Assembly: GCF_007752935.1 (NCBI RefSeq)
Contig: NZ_CP036319.1
Span: 2,170,001-2,234,000, forward strand
From: Crateriforma conspicua
GTDB lineage: Bacteria > Planctomycetota > Planctomycetia > Pirellulales > Pirellulaceae
DNA length: 64,000 bases
Direction: 5' to 3'
Every line of letters starts with the position of its first letter. Positions within the stretch are counted from its first letter, which is position 1. The position numbers and the translations under genes were made by a program. The notes under the pieces are model-generated. The model ran no database searches, was not told the origin of the DNA, and saw only the letters and a program-made list of their open reading frames with translations. Of the stretch, positions 34,301 to 43,044 are shown in pieces.

Positions 34301-34814
34301 TCACCTTTTGTATCCGAAGGTGTTCGAAGACTTTGCCAAACACGAAAACCAATACGGCGATGTTTCGGCCCTGGCCACACCCAACTTCTTCTATGGCCAA
34401 GAGCCCGGTGAAGAACTGGCCGTTGACATCGAAAAGGGCAAGCGGCTGATCATCAAGTACATCACCACCGGCGCGCCGCACCCCAACGGCACGCGGACGG
34501 TGTTCTTTGAGCTGAACGGTCAACCGCGTGATGTCACCGTCGTCGACCGATCGCTGGAACCGGAAACCAAGGCGGCGGTCAAAGCCGATCCGCAGAATCC
34601 ATGTCACGTTGCCGCGTCGATGCCCGGCATGGTGATCACGGTAGCCGTCACGGAAGGCCAGCATGTCAAGGCGGGCCAGAAATTGGTCAGTCTGGAAGCG
34701 ATGAAAATGGAAACCATGATCAACGCACCGCTGGACGGAACGATCGAGACCATCGAAACGCCGACGGGAACACAAGTCGAAGCCGGCGATCTGTTGATCG
34801 TGATGAAGTCCTAA
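31344..34814 (+). CDS. pyc: Pyruvate carboxylase
   Basis: A 1156-residue single-chain enzyme converting pyruvate, bicarbonate and ATP to oxaloacetate, replenishing the TCA cycle. The biotin carboxylase domain occupies about 1-455 (LLVANRSEIATRVFRSATEL, ATP-binding KAAKGGGGRGMRVV, and EVNPRIQVEHTVTE). The carboxyltransferase domain is about 540-825 (LLLTDTTMRDAHQSLLATRV, and MAGLLKPASAVKLI). The C-terminal BCCP domain carries the biotin lysine in LEAMKMETM, with the M-K-M context intact. Length matches the family. The start ATG at 31344 is the first in frame with the conserved N-terminus. It is a monocistronic-looking gene with a convergent neighbour eight bases after its stop. Confidence 0.97.
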   Translation: MPIRPIRKLLVANRSEIATRVFRSATELGIRTVAIYSHEDRYALHRFKADEAYQVGEPGEPIRCYLNIPAIVELCKEHDVDAVHPGYGFLSENPEFAKALQDAGIMFVGPSVRSLEMLGDKMSARRLAEAAKVPILGGTNEAVREADEAISIAEKIGFPVILKAAKGGGGRGMRVVEKKDDLPAALEAAQREAKTAFGSDEVFVERFIQNARHIEVQLIGDQCGNLIHLYERDCSVQRRHQKVVEIAPAPNLAPEVRDGLCDAALRIGRAVSSDGGNSYDNAGTVEFLYDVDKQDFFFIEVNPRIQVEHTVTEEVTGIDVVRTQILVAQGHALDSELVGVPEQSQIHTTGFAIQCRVTTEDPVNQFRPDYGRVSHYRPAAGLGIRLDAGSAFSGAVVNPFYDSMLVKVTARGRDLATAASRMDRCLQEFRVRGVKTNIPFLIQMVNHPVFLAGQATTRLIDTTPDLVRFPTRQDRATKLLSFLGETIVNGNALVADRPVATRRLPAPTPKVHRADPLPEGTKDIFKREGIKGLVAWIEKQQGLLLTDTTMRDAHQSLLATRVRTFDMLQIAPAYAAMASSLFSVEMWGGATFDTSMRFLKESPWQRLADLSQAMPNLLTQMLLRASNAVGYTNYPDNVVRLFVREAVQCGMDVFRVFDALNWQENMKVAMEAVIEEGGICEASICYTGDLQDPGRTKYDLKYYVDLAKQLEKMGAHLLAIKDMAGLLKPASAVKLIQALRQEIGIPIHLHTHDTAGIQASTILAASAEGLQIADAAFAPMSGGTSQVNLNTLVEALRYTDRASDLSTDHLTKLATYWQATREFYTPFESSVLPATGDLYDHEMPGGQYTNLFQQARALGLSDRWAEVCRAYADVNRLFGDIVKVTPTSKAVGDMALFLVANEMSADEVMTSEKALAFPASVLDLIGGKMGQPPGGFPQPVMQRILGDTPPITDRPGATMPDSDIEKARQTAEQLTGRTANDRDAVTHLLYPKVFEDFAKHENQYGDVSALATPNFFYGQEPGEELAVDIEKGKRLIIKYITTGAPHPNGTRTVFFELNGQPRDVTVVDRSLEPETKAAVKADPQNPCHVAASMPGMVITVAVTEGQHVKAGQKLVSLEAMKMETMINAPLDGTIETIETPTGTQVEAGDLLIVMKS

Positions 34815-34821
34815 ACGGATT

Positions 34822-36546
34822 TCAGCGGGCGTCGGCCAGCGGCGATTCGTTGGCCGACGTCAGGGTTTGTTCGGCTGACGGTGCCGTTTGTGGCGGTTCG
34901 CTTTCGTCACCGGCTTGTCCCAGCGTGACGATCAGAGACCGAACCGTTGGTGGCACATCGTCGGTGCTGCGGACCATGTAATCGACTTGGTATTGTCCGT
35001 CGTCCAGCGAACGATCGGGAATGAATCGCAGTTGTTTGGTTTCACCCGGCTTCAACCAAACGCCGTAGCCGTCGGCCATTTCCAGGGTCCATCCGGCGGC
35101 ACTGGCCAGGGTCAAGCGTGCGTCGACGGGAAGGTAGCCTTCGCCGGCATTGGTCGCGGTCATGCTGAGATAGCGTCTGGACCCGTCCTGTTGCAGTTGC
35201 AGATCACCCAATTGCAGGTCGGCCGCCGGAGCGTCGCCGAATAACATGGCGACGGGCAATTGACGTCGTGAGGCCTGGCCCGATTCGCTTTCGGAAACGA
35301 TATCCAAGACTCCAAAGATGGCGTCAGTGTGATCGCCGGAGCGTTGCATCGACAGACGGACTGATTTGGTGCGTCCGGGTTTCAGTTGAAAATCGTCGCT
35401 GGAAACTCGCACACCGGTGACGGGATGACCGTCCAGGTCACGCAAGCGGATGCGGGCCGATTGCAGGGTGTTGCCCGTGTTTTCAAATCGCAGAATGGCC
35501 GTTCGGTCGACGCCGGCGACTTGGCCCAGCCGGATTTGCGAAGGCGAAACGGAAAAGCCGTCGCCCAGGTGTGCCAGCTTTGCCTTCAGTGCGGGAAACG
35601 AGGCTGTTTTGGCGGCTAGCGAAAATTCCCGGACCACCAATTCACGTCGTCCGTTGGTGATCGCGATGCGAAAGACTTTGTCGCCTTGCAGGTCCAGGGA
35701 GTCCACTTCGGCCTGCAACTTCAGACGCGACTTGGGCATCACCCGGATCAGCGTTCGCTCGGATTCGTCTTCCAGGCTGGCTCGCGAAAGCATCGAAAGC
35801 CAAAACGGCGCAGCGGGCCGACGGCCGGCGACACCGATGTTCCCGCGGACTTTGAATTCAAAGGCATAGTCGGTCGGGTTGTCCAAATAGACGGTGGCGA
35901 CCGGCATCCCCAGTTCGCTGGCAACGTGGGCTTCGGTCAGTTGCAATTGGTTCATCGCGGCAAGGTCTTTGATCCCGGTTTCGATATCGATCCGCAGGAC
36001 ATACTGCGTCACGAACTGGACTCCGGCGGTGGTCGTTTGACCGTCGGCGTCGCCGGTGAATTCGTTGGCCACACCGTTGTCACGGACCAAGATCCCGTAA
36101 GACAGGAAGTTGGTTTTCGCCAGCGGGACTTTGACGGTGCCTTGGATGACGTGGGATTCGCCGGGAGCCAGCGGGAACGCTGTGGATGACGTGATGTCGA
36201 CTTCGTCGGGGGCACCTCCCTGTAGATCGTGCAGGATGACGCCGGATTCTTCCTGACGCAAACGAACCGCCTGCACCGTGACATTCATGTCTTTGCCGGT
36301 GGACGTGATTTTGAAGCGGAACGGAATTTCCGCGCCGCGGCGGGCTTCGAAACGCTGGACGATCGGTTCGATGTGAAACGAAGGTTCCACCGAACGCGTC
36401 AACGTCACCGATTGGCGACCGTCAGCGGTCGTGCCGGTGCGAACGCCGGTCGAGTTGGATTGCGAGGTCTGTGCGACCACGCTGGCGGACAGGCAAAGCG
36501 GCAACAGGAAGCCGAGCAAAGCGGTGTGGCGAACAAAACGTTTCAT
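34822..36546 (-). CDS. Secreted Ig-like protein, possible surface-structure chaperone or subunit
   Basis: A 574-residue exported protein with a clear signal peptide (MKRFVRHTALLGFLLPLCLS, cut near VVAQ). The mature protein appears almost entirely beta. It has a PapD-like opening (SFHIEPIVQRFEARRGAEIP) and FPLAPGESHVIQGTVKVPLA, then several Ig-like segments (LRFENTGNTLQSARIRLRDL, LDDGQYQVDYMVRSTDDVPP). Fimbrial chaperones have similar strands, but this is much longer than the usual 230 residues and the C-terminus adds at least two Ig-like units. It is leftward with the secretin gene (161 bp upstream) and the small secreted protein further upstream, so the three may build or export a surface structure. 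The end of pyc lies 8 bp away, convergent. Confidence 0.65.
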   Translation of the reverse strand: MKRFVRHTALLGFLLPLCLSASVVAQTSQSNSTGVRTGTTADGRQSVTLTRSVEPSFHIEPIVQRFEARRGAEIPFRFKITSTGKDMNVTVQAVRLRQEESGVILHDLQGGAPDEVDITSSTAFPLAPGESHVIQGTVKVPLAKTNFLSYGILVRDNGVANEFTGDADGQTTTAGVQFVTQYVLRIDIETGIKDLAAMNQLQLTEAHVASELGMPVATVYLDNPTDYAFEFKVRGNIGVAGRRPAAPFWLSMLSRASLEDESERTLIRVMPKSRLKLQAEVDSLDLQGDKVFRIAITNGRRELVVREFSLAAKTASFPALKAKLAHLGDGFSVSPSQIRLGQVAGVDRTAILRFENTGNTLQSARIRLRDLDGHPVTGVRVSSDDFQLKPGRTKSVRLSMQRSGDHTDAIFGVLDIVSESESGQASRRQLPVAMLFGDAPAADLQLGDLQLQQDGSRRYLSMTATNAGEGYLPVDARLTLASAAGWTLEMADGYGVWLKPGETKQLRFIPDRSLDDGQYQVDYMVRSTDDVPPTVRSLIVTLGQAGDESEPPQTAPSAEQTLTSANESPLADAR

Positions 36547-36707
36547 CGGAGATCAACAGTGGTGAGACGGTTGGTGTTGTCGGGTCCGCCTTTCGCATCA
36601 GGGCATCGTGTTTGTCTGGTGACCCTCCGTGTGCACCGCCGCCAGTGATCACAGGCGTCAAAGGCGAGCAGCAACGCGGAGCGGTGACGGTGACGGTGCG
36701 CCGTGGA

Positions 36708-38246
36708 TCAGTGGGCAACCGAACCGTGGGGTGACGTCAGGGACGCCGGGACGATTGTGGGGGAAACCCGAGGTCGTTCGATGCGAGGCGAAAGGAAGAT
36801 GACGACTTCGGCTTCACGAGTCTGTCGCTGAGTCGTCTCGAAAAGGTAGCCCAGCAGTGGCAGTCTGCTTAAACCAGGGATGCGATTGATGCGGTCCACG
36901 GTTTCTTTCTGGACAAGTCCGCCGATTACGATGGTTTTGCGGTCTTCGACGTGGACCGTTGTCGACACGGATCGTCGGTTGATGATTGGGAACGGATTGA
37001 CCGCCAATTCAGTGTTGGCATTCCGGATGTCTTCGCTGACTTCCGCTTTTTCGATATCGATCGTGACGGTGTTTTCCCGAATCGTCGGGGTCAGCGCCAG
37101 GGTTATGCCGGATTCCACCTTTTGTATTTCTTGTTGAAAGAAATACGCGTTGTTGTCGGACGTGCTTTGAGGCTGGATGCTGAAGAACGTTTCGCGGTTG
37201 ATCGCGATGTTGGCTTGTTCGCCGTCTTGCGCCATCACGTGTGGTGTCGCACGGATCGTCAGGTAACCGTGTTCGCAAAGCAGTTTGACGAAGGCCGATG
37301 TTTGGGCAAAATCGCTGAAGGCTTGTCGGCCACCGGCGGGACTGTAAACGCCTGACAACGCCAAGCCGTTGGCACCCAGTCTGGCAAGTGTTTCGCCGTT
37401 CAACTGGACGGCGTGTTGCCAGTCCAGCCCGAATTGGAAACCCGAATCCGGGGACACCACACAAATGATCGCTTCCAGTGTCACTTGTGGGATCGGTTGG
37501 TCGATGGCGGCGAAGCGCTTTTGAATCGCCGCAACGGTATTCGATGGCGCATCGATCATGACCAGGTTGCTGCCGTTGACCAATTCCACGTAGGGTTCGA
37601 ATCGATCGGGCAGCGTGTCGACCAGCGTTTTGGGGCTGACATGATTCGGACGATAGGGGACTTGCGTGCTGATGTAGGGGAACAGCGGCGAATCGGGGTC
37701 CGGTGGTGCGATGATGTATTGATTGCCCCGTTTGGCGTAGGACAGTCCCAACGGCATCAAGATCTTTTCGATCGCCTGTTCAATCGTCATCCCGTTGATT
37801 TGCGTATTGACGACGCCGGCGACTTGCGGATCCATGACCAAGTCAATCTCCGCGTCCTCGGCCAACATGATCAAGACTTCGCGGACATCCGTTTCGATGA
37901 ATTCATCATCGATCAACTCATCTTCCCCGTCGGGGGAATCCGAGTTGCTGGAATCGCTGAGATGGGCCGACCAGCCTTCACCGGCGAAGTAATCCGATCC
38001 CGGCCATTGGTTCAGCTCCGGTGCGTCGGTTTGTACGTCAAGAACGTTTCCGTCGGCGTCGCGGATGATCGTTTCTTGGCGGACAATTTCGGCGTCCTCA
38101 TGGACGACCGTTTCGATCGGCGAGATCGCTTGATCGGCCGACGACTTTTCGATCGCCTGCTGGATCAACTCTTCCACCGAGGGACGCGGCGGCAGCGGGC
38201 GGGATACGCAACCGGGCATCAGAATTGCTGTGAAGACCAGGGCCAT
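36708..38246 (-). CDS. Secretin (GspD/PilQ-like) lipoprotein
   Basis: An outer-membrane secretin of about 512 residues. From the ATG at 38246 the N-terminus is MALVFTAILMPGCVSRP, with a lipobox-like MPGC. The same frame is open to 38405, so the start is uncertain. N-domains (DVREVLIMLAEDAEIDLVMD, then MTIEQAIEKILMPLGLSYAK and TLPDRFEPYVELVNGSNLVM) precede the secretin core (VTLEAIICVVSPDSGFQFGL), with KVESGITLALTPTIREN and the family signature in VHVEDRKTIVIGGLVQKETV. The C-terminus ends after REAEVVIFLSPRIERP. No inner-membrane type II secretion or pilus genes lie nearby. The neighbours are the secreted Ig-like protein and a small secreted protein. Confidence 0.88.
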   Translation of the reverse strand: MALVFTAILMPGCVSRPLPPRPSVEELIQQAIEKSSADQAISPIETVVHEDAEIVRQETIIRDADGNVLDVQTDAPELNQWPGSDYFAGEGWSAHLSDSSNSDSPDGEDELIDDEFIETDVREVLIMLAEDAEIDLVMDPQVAGVVNTQINGMTIEQAIEKILMPLGLSYAKRGNQYIIAPPDPDSPLFPYISTQVPYRPNHVSPKTLVDTLPDRFEPYVELVNGSNLVMIDAPSNTVAAIQKRFAAIDQPIPQVTLEAIICVVSPDSGFQFGLDWQHAVQLNGETLARLGANGLALSGVYSPAGGRQAFSDFAQTSAFVKLLCEHGYLTIRATPHVMAQDGEQANIAINRETFFSIQPQSTSDNNAYFFQQEIQKVESGITLALTPTIRENTVTIDIEKAEVSEDIRNANTELAVNPFPIINRRSVSTTVHVEDRKTIVIGGLVQKETVDRINRIPGLSRLPLLGYLFETTQRQTREAEVVIFLSPRIERPRVSPTIVPASLTSPHGSVAH

Positions 38247-38533
38247 TGTGATTCGCGTCGGCAACGTCGGGACGTGACGCGATCGCACCGGGCACCCGTG
38301 GGTGTGATGGGGCGAGACATCGGATTCCCTTCCGCATGGTCGCAACGACGTTTGGTCCTGTATTGAATGAATGCCCAGGTGAACAAAATTTCGGTAGGCG
38401 TCCAATAGCGGTTTGCCGTAGGCCGTCGCTACCGTGATTTTCGATCGGATGCCGCGGGAAACTGGCGGCGTTTCACGGGGCGGTGTGCGTTGGGTGAATC
38501 AGCGGCCTAAGGGCAGGCCGTCAGGGGACGAAA

Positions 38534-38572
38534 GACAAAAAGGGGGCGGGACGAAACCCACCCCCATTTGTC
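38534..38572 (-). terminator. Terminator of the small secreted protein gene
   Basis: GACAAA-AA-GGGGGCGGG and CCCACCCCC-A-TTTGTC pair around an ACGAAA loop. On the minus strand the GC stem is followed by a T-run (complement of the A-run at 38537-38541). It starts 11 bp after the stop of the gene ending at 38583, so it likely separates that gene from the secretin gene. Confidence 0.75.
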
Positions 38573-38582
38573 GCGACATCGA

Positions 38583-39104
38583 TCAGTTGGAGGTGATCGT
38601 ACCGGTCACGATCGTTTCATAATCGCCAGCCAGGAACGTTCCGAATCCGTCGGTGATGAACGTGACCGACAGGTTCATGTTGGCCGTACCGAAACCGTCA
38701 CTGCTGACTTGAACGGTGGCGACTTCGTCGTTGTTGATGTAGTCGGTTTGGTCGCTGCTTTGGGCAACGGTCCAGGTGGCACCGCCGATTGACGAATCGA
38801 CGGCCAGTCCCAAGGCGACGTCACGTTTTTCGCTGGGCGTGTTTGTATGCGTGAAGGCTGCGGCGGTCGCGAAGGTTGCGGTCACGCCGGCGCTGGAGTT
38901 GCCTTTGACGATCCAAGGCTGCGGCAAGAACGATTGATCGTTTTCGCTTTCGTCGTGAATCAGATTCACGTTGTCCGGGGCGATGATGGCGATGGACGAG
39001 GGAACCGTGACGGTGAATTTTTGGGTGTCACTGGTTTGAGCGTTGGCCGTGGTCATGGAAGCGACGACGATCAAAGCGGCAACAATTGATTGGATGCGAA
39101 ACAT
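38583..39104 (-). CDS. Small secreted beta-rich protein
   Basis: A 173-residue exported protein with signal peptide MFRIQSIVAALIVVASMTTA, cut after NAQ. The mature 150 residues are rich in Thr, Ser, Val and Asp and look like a beta sandwich (QKFTVTVPSSIAIIAPDNVN, then ATVQVSSDGFGTANMNLSVT), ending in YETIVTGTITSN. Alternating hydrophobic strands and a terminal strand of this type resemble pilin-like or spore-coat-U-like subunits, but no cysteine pair is present and the match is weak. It is leftward, upstream of the secretin gene and with a strong terminator after it, so it may be expressed more highly than the rest of the locus. It could be the exported subunit. Confidence 0.65.
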   Translation of the reverse strand: MFRIQSIVAALIVVASMTTANAQTSDTQKFTVTVPSSIAIIAPDNVNLIHDESENDQSFLPQPWIVKGNSSAGVTATFATAAAFTHTNTPSEKRDVALGLAVDSSIGGATWTVAQSSDQTDYINNDEVATVQVSSDGFGTANMNLSVTFITDGFGTFLAGDYETIVTGTITSN

Positions 39105-39342
39105 GGTGAGCAGCCTTCAGCAAACGTGAAACAAGTGGAAAAGGTTTGCAACGAAACATCACCGAAGTTGGCCGACCGCACGTTGCGGCATTCAATGACC
39201 GTGGTCGGTGATCGCGTTCGTCGCTTTCACTGCAAACCTATGCCGGGACGCGACGGTGGCAAACGATTCGAAGCATAAGTCCGAACCGTCCCGTCGCGCA
39301 GTTTGAAGCCCGTCGAAGTTGCGTCTGGTGTTTGTCAGGCAA

Positions 39343-40314
39343 TCAACGGACACCACGTCGGGGCAAACGCGAAGCCACGTTTTGGCGGTTGCGTCTTGAG
39401 CGAAATAGCGACGCCGACATCACAAGAATGAAGCCCCATGTCTGGGGTTCGGGAACCGCGGTTGCGCCGGCGATCGACGTGATTTGCAGAAGGTCGCCGG
39501 TTGACGCATCGCGAATGGATCCGATGGTGGTCAATTCACCGGTCTGTAAATCAATCGTTTGTAAGACAGATTCACCGGTGTTGCGGTCGACGGTGAATGC
39601 GCGTCCGCCGGGCCCGAAGGTCAGCGCGTTGGCCGGTTCGCCGCTGAGCCAAGTTTGAAACGTTCCCAGACCGGTGGATGCATCCAACGTGAACAGAGCG
39701 CCGCGTTGATCGGGGATGGGCTGGCTGGCATCGGGATCGCCGCTTTTCATGTACAGCGTTCCATCGGGCGCGAACGCCAAGCCGACCTGATTGACATTCA
39801 AACCCGATGGCTGCATCGGAGTAACCGCGGCGGTGCTCGTGTCCAAGCGGACCAGTTGTCGACTGAGCGAACCGAGTCCGGCAAAGCTGCCCTGCTGTAG
39901 CCAGGCGTAAAGGTTGCCGGACGAGTCGAACGTCATGTCGGGGACGCCGATCTGTGTGTCGCCGATCAGCATGGCCTGACCGTTCACAGCGTCCAGTTCC
40001 AACAGTTGCCCGCCGACTTGTGCGGTGCGGTCGTTGCGGTGGGCATAGATTCGGCCGGTCAGTGGGTGGACCGCCAATGCGCCGACGTTTTGAAAACCGG
40101 TCGGACCGATCATGGTCGCCATCCCGGTCGCCGCGTCAATGCGGTACAGCACCGATGACAGGTCACGGGCTTTGCCATCGACCAGTACTTTGCCGCCGGT
40201 GATTCCGATCAGGTCCGCCAAGGCGGTTGGGCTCGCCGAGAGTGCGCAGACCAAACCCAAGCAGATCCATCCCGACGTCCGTACCGCCATCCATCCGTTG
40301 GTGTCCATTCGCAT
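39343..40314 (-). CDS. PEP-CTERM-anchored beta-propeller-like protein
   Basis: A 324-residue exported protein (ATG at 40314; a second ATG at 40308). The signal peptide is WICLGLVCALSASPTALA. Repeated units such as LYRIDAATGMATMIG, LLELDAVNGQAMLIGD, LVRLDTSTAAVTPM and LFTLDASTGLGTFQ, about 50 residues apart, suggest a beta-propeller, as in other secreted planctomycete proteins. The C-terminus has the PEP-CTERM sorting signal VPEPQTWGFILVMSASL and a basic tail RSRRNRQN. Proteins of this class are thought to be processed by exosortase and exposed at the surface or secreted. Function is unknown. The frame is open upstream to 40590, but that extension is not needed for the signal peptide. Confidence 0.8.
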   Translation of the reverse strand: MRMDTNGWMAVRTSGWICLGLVCALSASPTALADLIGITGGKVLVDGKARDLSSVLYRIDAATGMATMIGPTGFQNVGALAVHPLTGRIYAHRNDRTAQVGGQLLELDAVNGQAMLIGDTQIGVPDMTFDSSGNLYAWLQQGSFAGLGSLSRQLVRLDTSTAAVTPMQPSGLNVNQVGLAFAPDGTLYMKSGDPDASQPIPDQRGALFTLDASTGLGTFQTWLSGEPANALTFGPGGRAFTVDRNTGESVLQTIDLQTGELTTIGSIRDASTGDLLQITSIAGATAVPEPQTWGFILVMSASLFRSRRNRQNVASRLPRRGVR

Positions 40315-40605
40315 CCGATGCGACTCCTTCCTTCGATCGACCGCAAAATTGTCCGGCCCCCCTACCCAATCGATTCGCCAGAACGATGTATCAAGATGCC
40401 TGGGGCAAGATCGATCGTTTGGGCGAACTGGGACGAATCGTGATCGGGTTGCGGTTTCGCGTAAAGCGGCAAATCTTGAAGCCTCCACTGAAGGATGTGG
40501 CTTCGGTTCCACCAGGGTGTTGCCGATTGGATCAGTCGAAGATTCCAGACGCTTCGGCAGCGGCGGCAGGCGATTCGCGTCACCCGCCACGGCGTGCCGG
40601 CAATG

Positions 40606-41250
40606 CTAGGCCGTCTGTTGAAGTTGCCGGGCGTACGTGGTCAATCCCGCGCGGCATCGGACGTCCAGCTTCTTCATCAACCGAGCCCGGTAGGTCTCGA
40701 TCGTTTTCACACTGAGGAACAGCTTTTCGGCGATCTGCTTGTTGGTCATGCCGTCGGACAGCAATCCCAAGACCTCGCGTTCCCGAATGGACAACTGGTC
40801 GATGCGGTCGGCATCCGTGTCCACCGTCGTGGCAGGTCGCATGGGCTTGAGCAGCGACTGGTGCTGGGGGTGGCAGAAGAAATAGCGGCCTTCGGCGACC
40901 GACGTGATCGCACAGAACAGTTGTTCGAAGCTGAGCGTTTTGTCGACCAGGCCGGCAACGCCCATCCGCAACAACGACGGATAGGATTGGGACGACACCT
41001 GATCGGACCAGACGATCACGCGGGCATCGCCGATCGTTTCGATCAGCGTTTGCAGTTGCGCCAACGCTTGTTCGTCGCGAAAGTCGGCATCCAACAGCAC
41101 GACGTCGACGGATTGGTCGGTCAGCAATTGGGTGGCTTCTTGAAGGCCGCTTGCTTCGCCGACGATCGACACCAGGTCACGCGAGCACGCGGATCGGAAT
41201 CCGAGTCGGACGAAGTCGTTGGCTTCGATCAAAAATAAAGTGGGGGGCAT
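40606..41250 (-). CDS. LuxR-type response regulator (REC plus HTH)
   Basis: A 214-residue two-domain regulator. The receiver domain (1-120) has the acceptor Asp in VDVVLLDADFRDE near residue 53 and the lysine in GLVDKTLS near 103, with paired acidic residues near the N-terminus (IEANDF). The C-terminal LuxR/NarL DNA-binding domain is LSIREREVLGLLSDGMTNKQ (about 151-170), followed by LFLSVKTIETYRARLMKKLD. Phosphorylation by a histidine kinase would activate DNA binding. No kinase gene adjoins it, so it is an orphan in this window. The 549 bp upstream contains a terminator for neighbouring transcripts but no clear operator. Confidence 0.92.
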   Translation of the reverse strand: MPPTLFLIEANDFVRLGFRSACSRDLVSIVGEASGLQEATQLLTDQSVDVVLLDADFRDEQALAQLQTLIETIGDARVIVWSDQVSSQSYPSLLRMGVAGLVDKTLSFEQLFCAITSVAEGRYFFCHPQHQSLLKPMRPATTVDTDADRIDQLSIREREVLGLLSDGMTNKQIAEKLFLSVKTIETYRARLMKKLDVRCRAGLTTYARQLQQTA

Positions 41251-41699
41251 CGGTGATTCTCCGAAGGCAATGGTGAGGGTATGCCGTCCGGATCACTTCC
41301 GTTGGGGGCGAGGCGTGGGGGGAGTGATCGTTGGGGGTGATCACACGTGATGGTGGACCTTGGGGTGGTCCAACGGTGCGTCCCGCTCCCTTGAAAGCGA
41401 TTCGGCAAATGGTGAGGCTTTGCACAACCAACCGTTGCACCCGATTGTTGGCATGTCGGGGAAATTCAAGGTTTGCGGCTCACCGCAAGGTTGCCGCGTG
41501 ACGGATTGGGCAGATCTTGTCGATTCGGTTTAGCGCAAACTGAGCGGTGTTGTCAGATTGACAGGGGATGATGAGCCCGTTGGCTCTCTATCAGGAGCGT
41601 TATCGGGTCACCTGGCCGATGGCTTGTCGGGGTGACCGATGTTTCCGCTGGCCGGTCGGATTGGCTTTTTCGATGCATTCCACGGCGATGCGCACGAAA
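41251..41699. other. Intergenic region upstream of the response regulator gene
   Basis: No supported gene. The stretch should contain the promoter of the leftward response regulator gene. Short TGATCA-type repeats occur around 41325-41350 (GTGATCGTTGGGGGTGATCAC), a possible regulator-binding cluster. Confidence 0.35.
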
Positions 41700-41733
41700 A
41701 AAGCCCCGGAATGCTGAAGCACTCCGGGGCTTT
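41700..41733. terminator. Strong terminator hairpin
   Basis: AAAGCCCCGGA (41700-41710) pairs perfectly with TCCGGGGCTTT (41723-41733), and the inner ATGCT/AGCAC bases extend the stem with one mismatch. The A-run before and T-run after let it work in both directions. It lies about 66 bp after the stop of the leftward small gene at 41799. Confidence 0.85.
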
Positions 41734-41798
41734 CTGGGTCGATTTGGTATGTGGCGATTGACGCACGGGGGCGACGATCGCCGCGAGCGGGGGAAACC

Positions 41799-42023
41799 TT
41801 ACTCGCGAGGACGGATGGCGCCGGTCAGGCCGCTGTAATCGACTCGGTCGGTGTTGTGCCACAAGGGCTGGCCGAGTTCGACGCGACGGCGCAGAACTTC
41901 AATTTTTTCGGGGCTTCCGGCCGGAGCATCGGTGGGCTCGAAGCCGTCATCCTTGTGGGGGACGAAGTCTTCATCGTGACCGTAGCGAAGGATGGCTTCG
42001 AAAACGTTTTTGCAGTGGCTCAT
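41799..42023 (-). CDS. Small conserved hypothetical protein
   Basis: A 74-residue soluble protein beginning MSHCKNVFEAILRYGHDEDF and ending VDYSGLTGAIRPRE. The frame extends to 42215, but the ATG at 42023 opens a compact, conserved-looking protein, and a strong terminator follows its stop. Residues PHKDDGFEPTDAPAGSPEKI look loop-like and VLRRRVELGQPLWHNTD helical. Short proteins like this recur in planctomycete genomes as conserved hypotheticals, from memory. A single cysteine and two histidines could bind a metal but no motif is clear. It appears to be its own transcription unit. Confidence 0.65.
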   Translation of the reverse strand: MSHCKNVFEAILRYGHDEDFVPHKDDGFEPTDAPAGSPEKIEVLRRRVELGQPLWHNTDRVDYSGLTGAIRPRE

Positions 42024-42528
42024 AAGCGTTGGAACAAATCTTCCTTTGGGGCTTCGACCGCGGGCTCTTTTCCGTGGCGATGCGGCGAAGTCGAGAGAAA
42101 GTCGGCGACGCCTTGATTCCTGGTTTCTCGGGCGTCGGTTTGATTGGTTGGACGCCGTGATTATTGACGTCAACGGGGGACAGTCAAGAAAATTCCGTGA
42201 AGAGTGAAGACGCAAACACAGCGGACCGAGCCACCATTGGCGGCCAGATAAACTTTGTCGCTCGGGAAGAAACCAACGCCCGATGCGGATGGCTGTTGCG
42301 TTATGCCGAAAAATGGCCCTTCAAGTGTGGGAATTTTCCCCTACGCTCGAACTCAATGCTGAAATGCCCGTTGCAGTGGTTCGCCGCAATGCGGTCCCGG
42401 CTGTCAACCGGATCTGACGTGTCGACGGGCACCGTGATAGGTTGCGGCGTGGAAATTACCATAGGAAAAGCCAGGATTTTTTTCGTCCTTGGCGAAAATC
42501 GTCACGGGACACGAGGGTTGGACGGGTC
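42024..42528. other. Intergenic region before the YjbQ-family gene
   Basis: This 505-bp stretch lies between divergent genes and has no gene I can support. An in-frame extension of the YjbQ gene to 42442 is possible but not needed. The A/T-rich run near 42470-42485 could be part of a promoter for the YjbQ gene. Confidence 0.35.
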
Positions 42529-42960
42529 ATGTGGGTACAAAAACGCATCAGGTTGCCGGCCAAGCGGCGCGGTTTTCACCTGATCACGCACGACGTTTTG
42601 GCCGCCATTCCGGAATTGTCACAGATCCGGGTGGGGATGATGCAGGTGTTCATTCGCCACACCAGCGCGTCGCTGACGATCAACGAGAACGCCGATCCCG
42701 ATGTCCGTGTGGACTTTGAAACGGCGGTCAATCACATGGTTCCCGAAGACTTGCCGTATGTTCACACGCTGGAGGGGCCCGATGACATGCCCGCCCATGT
42801 GAAGGCGTCGATGATGGGGGCGTCGTTGACCCTGCCGATTCGTGACGGTCGTCCGGACCTGGGCACGTGGCAGGGGATTTATCTGTGCGAACACCGCGAC
42901 CGTGGCGGGGCCCGGAACCTGACGATCACGGCGATGGGGGAAACGGGAGTGGGAGATTAG
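42529..42960 (+). CDS. YjbQ/UPF0047 family protein
   Basis: A 143-residue protein of the YjbQ (UPF0047) family. The family signatures are visible: RGFHLITHDVLAAIPEL, VFIRHTSASLTINENADPDV, LEGPDDMPAHVKASMMGASL and the C-terminal GTWQGIYLCEHRDRGGARNL. Metal-binding histidines and aspartates occur in the NENADPDV and HVKA segments. Some family members can substitute for thiamine phosphate synthase in vitro, but the physiological role is unsettled. The ATG at 42529 is the start closest to the conserved region. It is rightward and faces the pgk gene, with the pgk terminator between them. Confidence 0.92.
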   Translation: MWVQKRIRLPAKRRGFHLITHDVLAAIPELSQIRVGMMQVFIRHTSASLTINENADPDVRVDFETAVNHMVPEDLPYVHTLEGPDDMPAHVKASMMGASLTLPIRDGRPDLGTWQGIYLCEHRDRGGARNLTITAMGETGVGD

Positions 42961-43044
42961 CGACGGTTTGGGGCCTGAATGCTGGCGCATCCAGCTACGG
43001 GGTTGGGGGGGCGTTGGTGGTTGGTTCAGGTAGGGGGACGAAAA

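Noticed and set aside
42164-42583. 139-residue plus-strand reading before the YjbQ gene
   Set aside because: It overlaps the YjbQ start out of frame and has no family resemblance.
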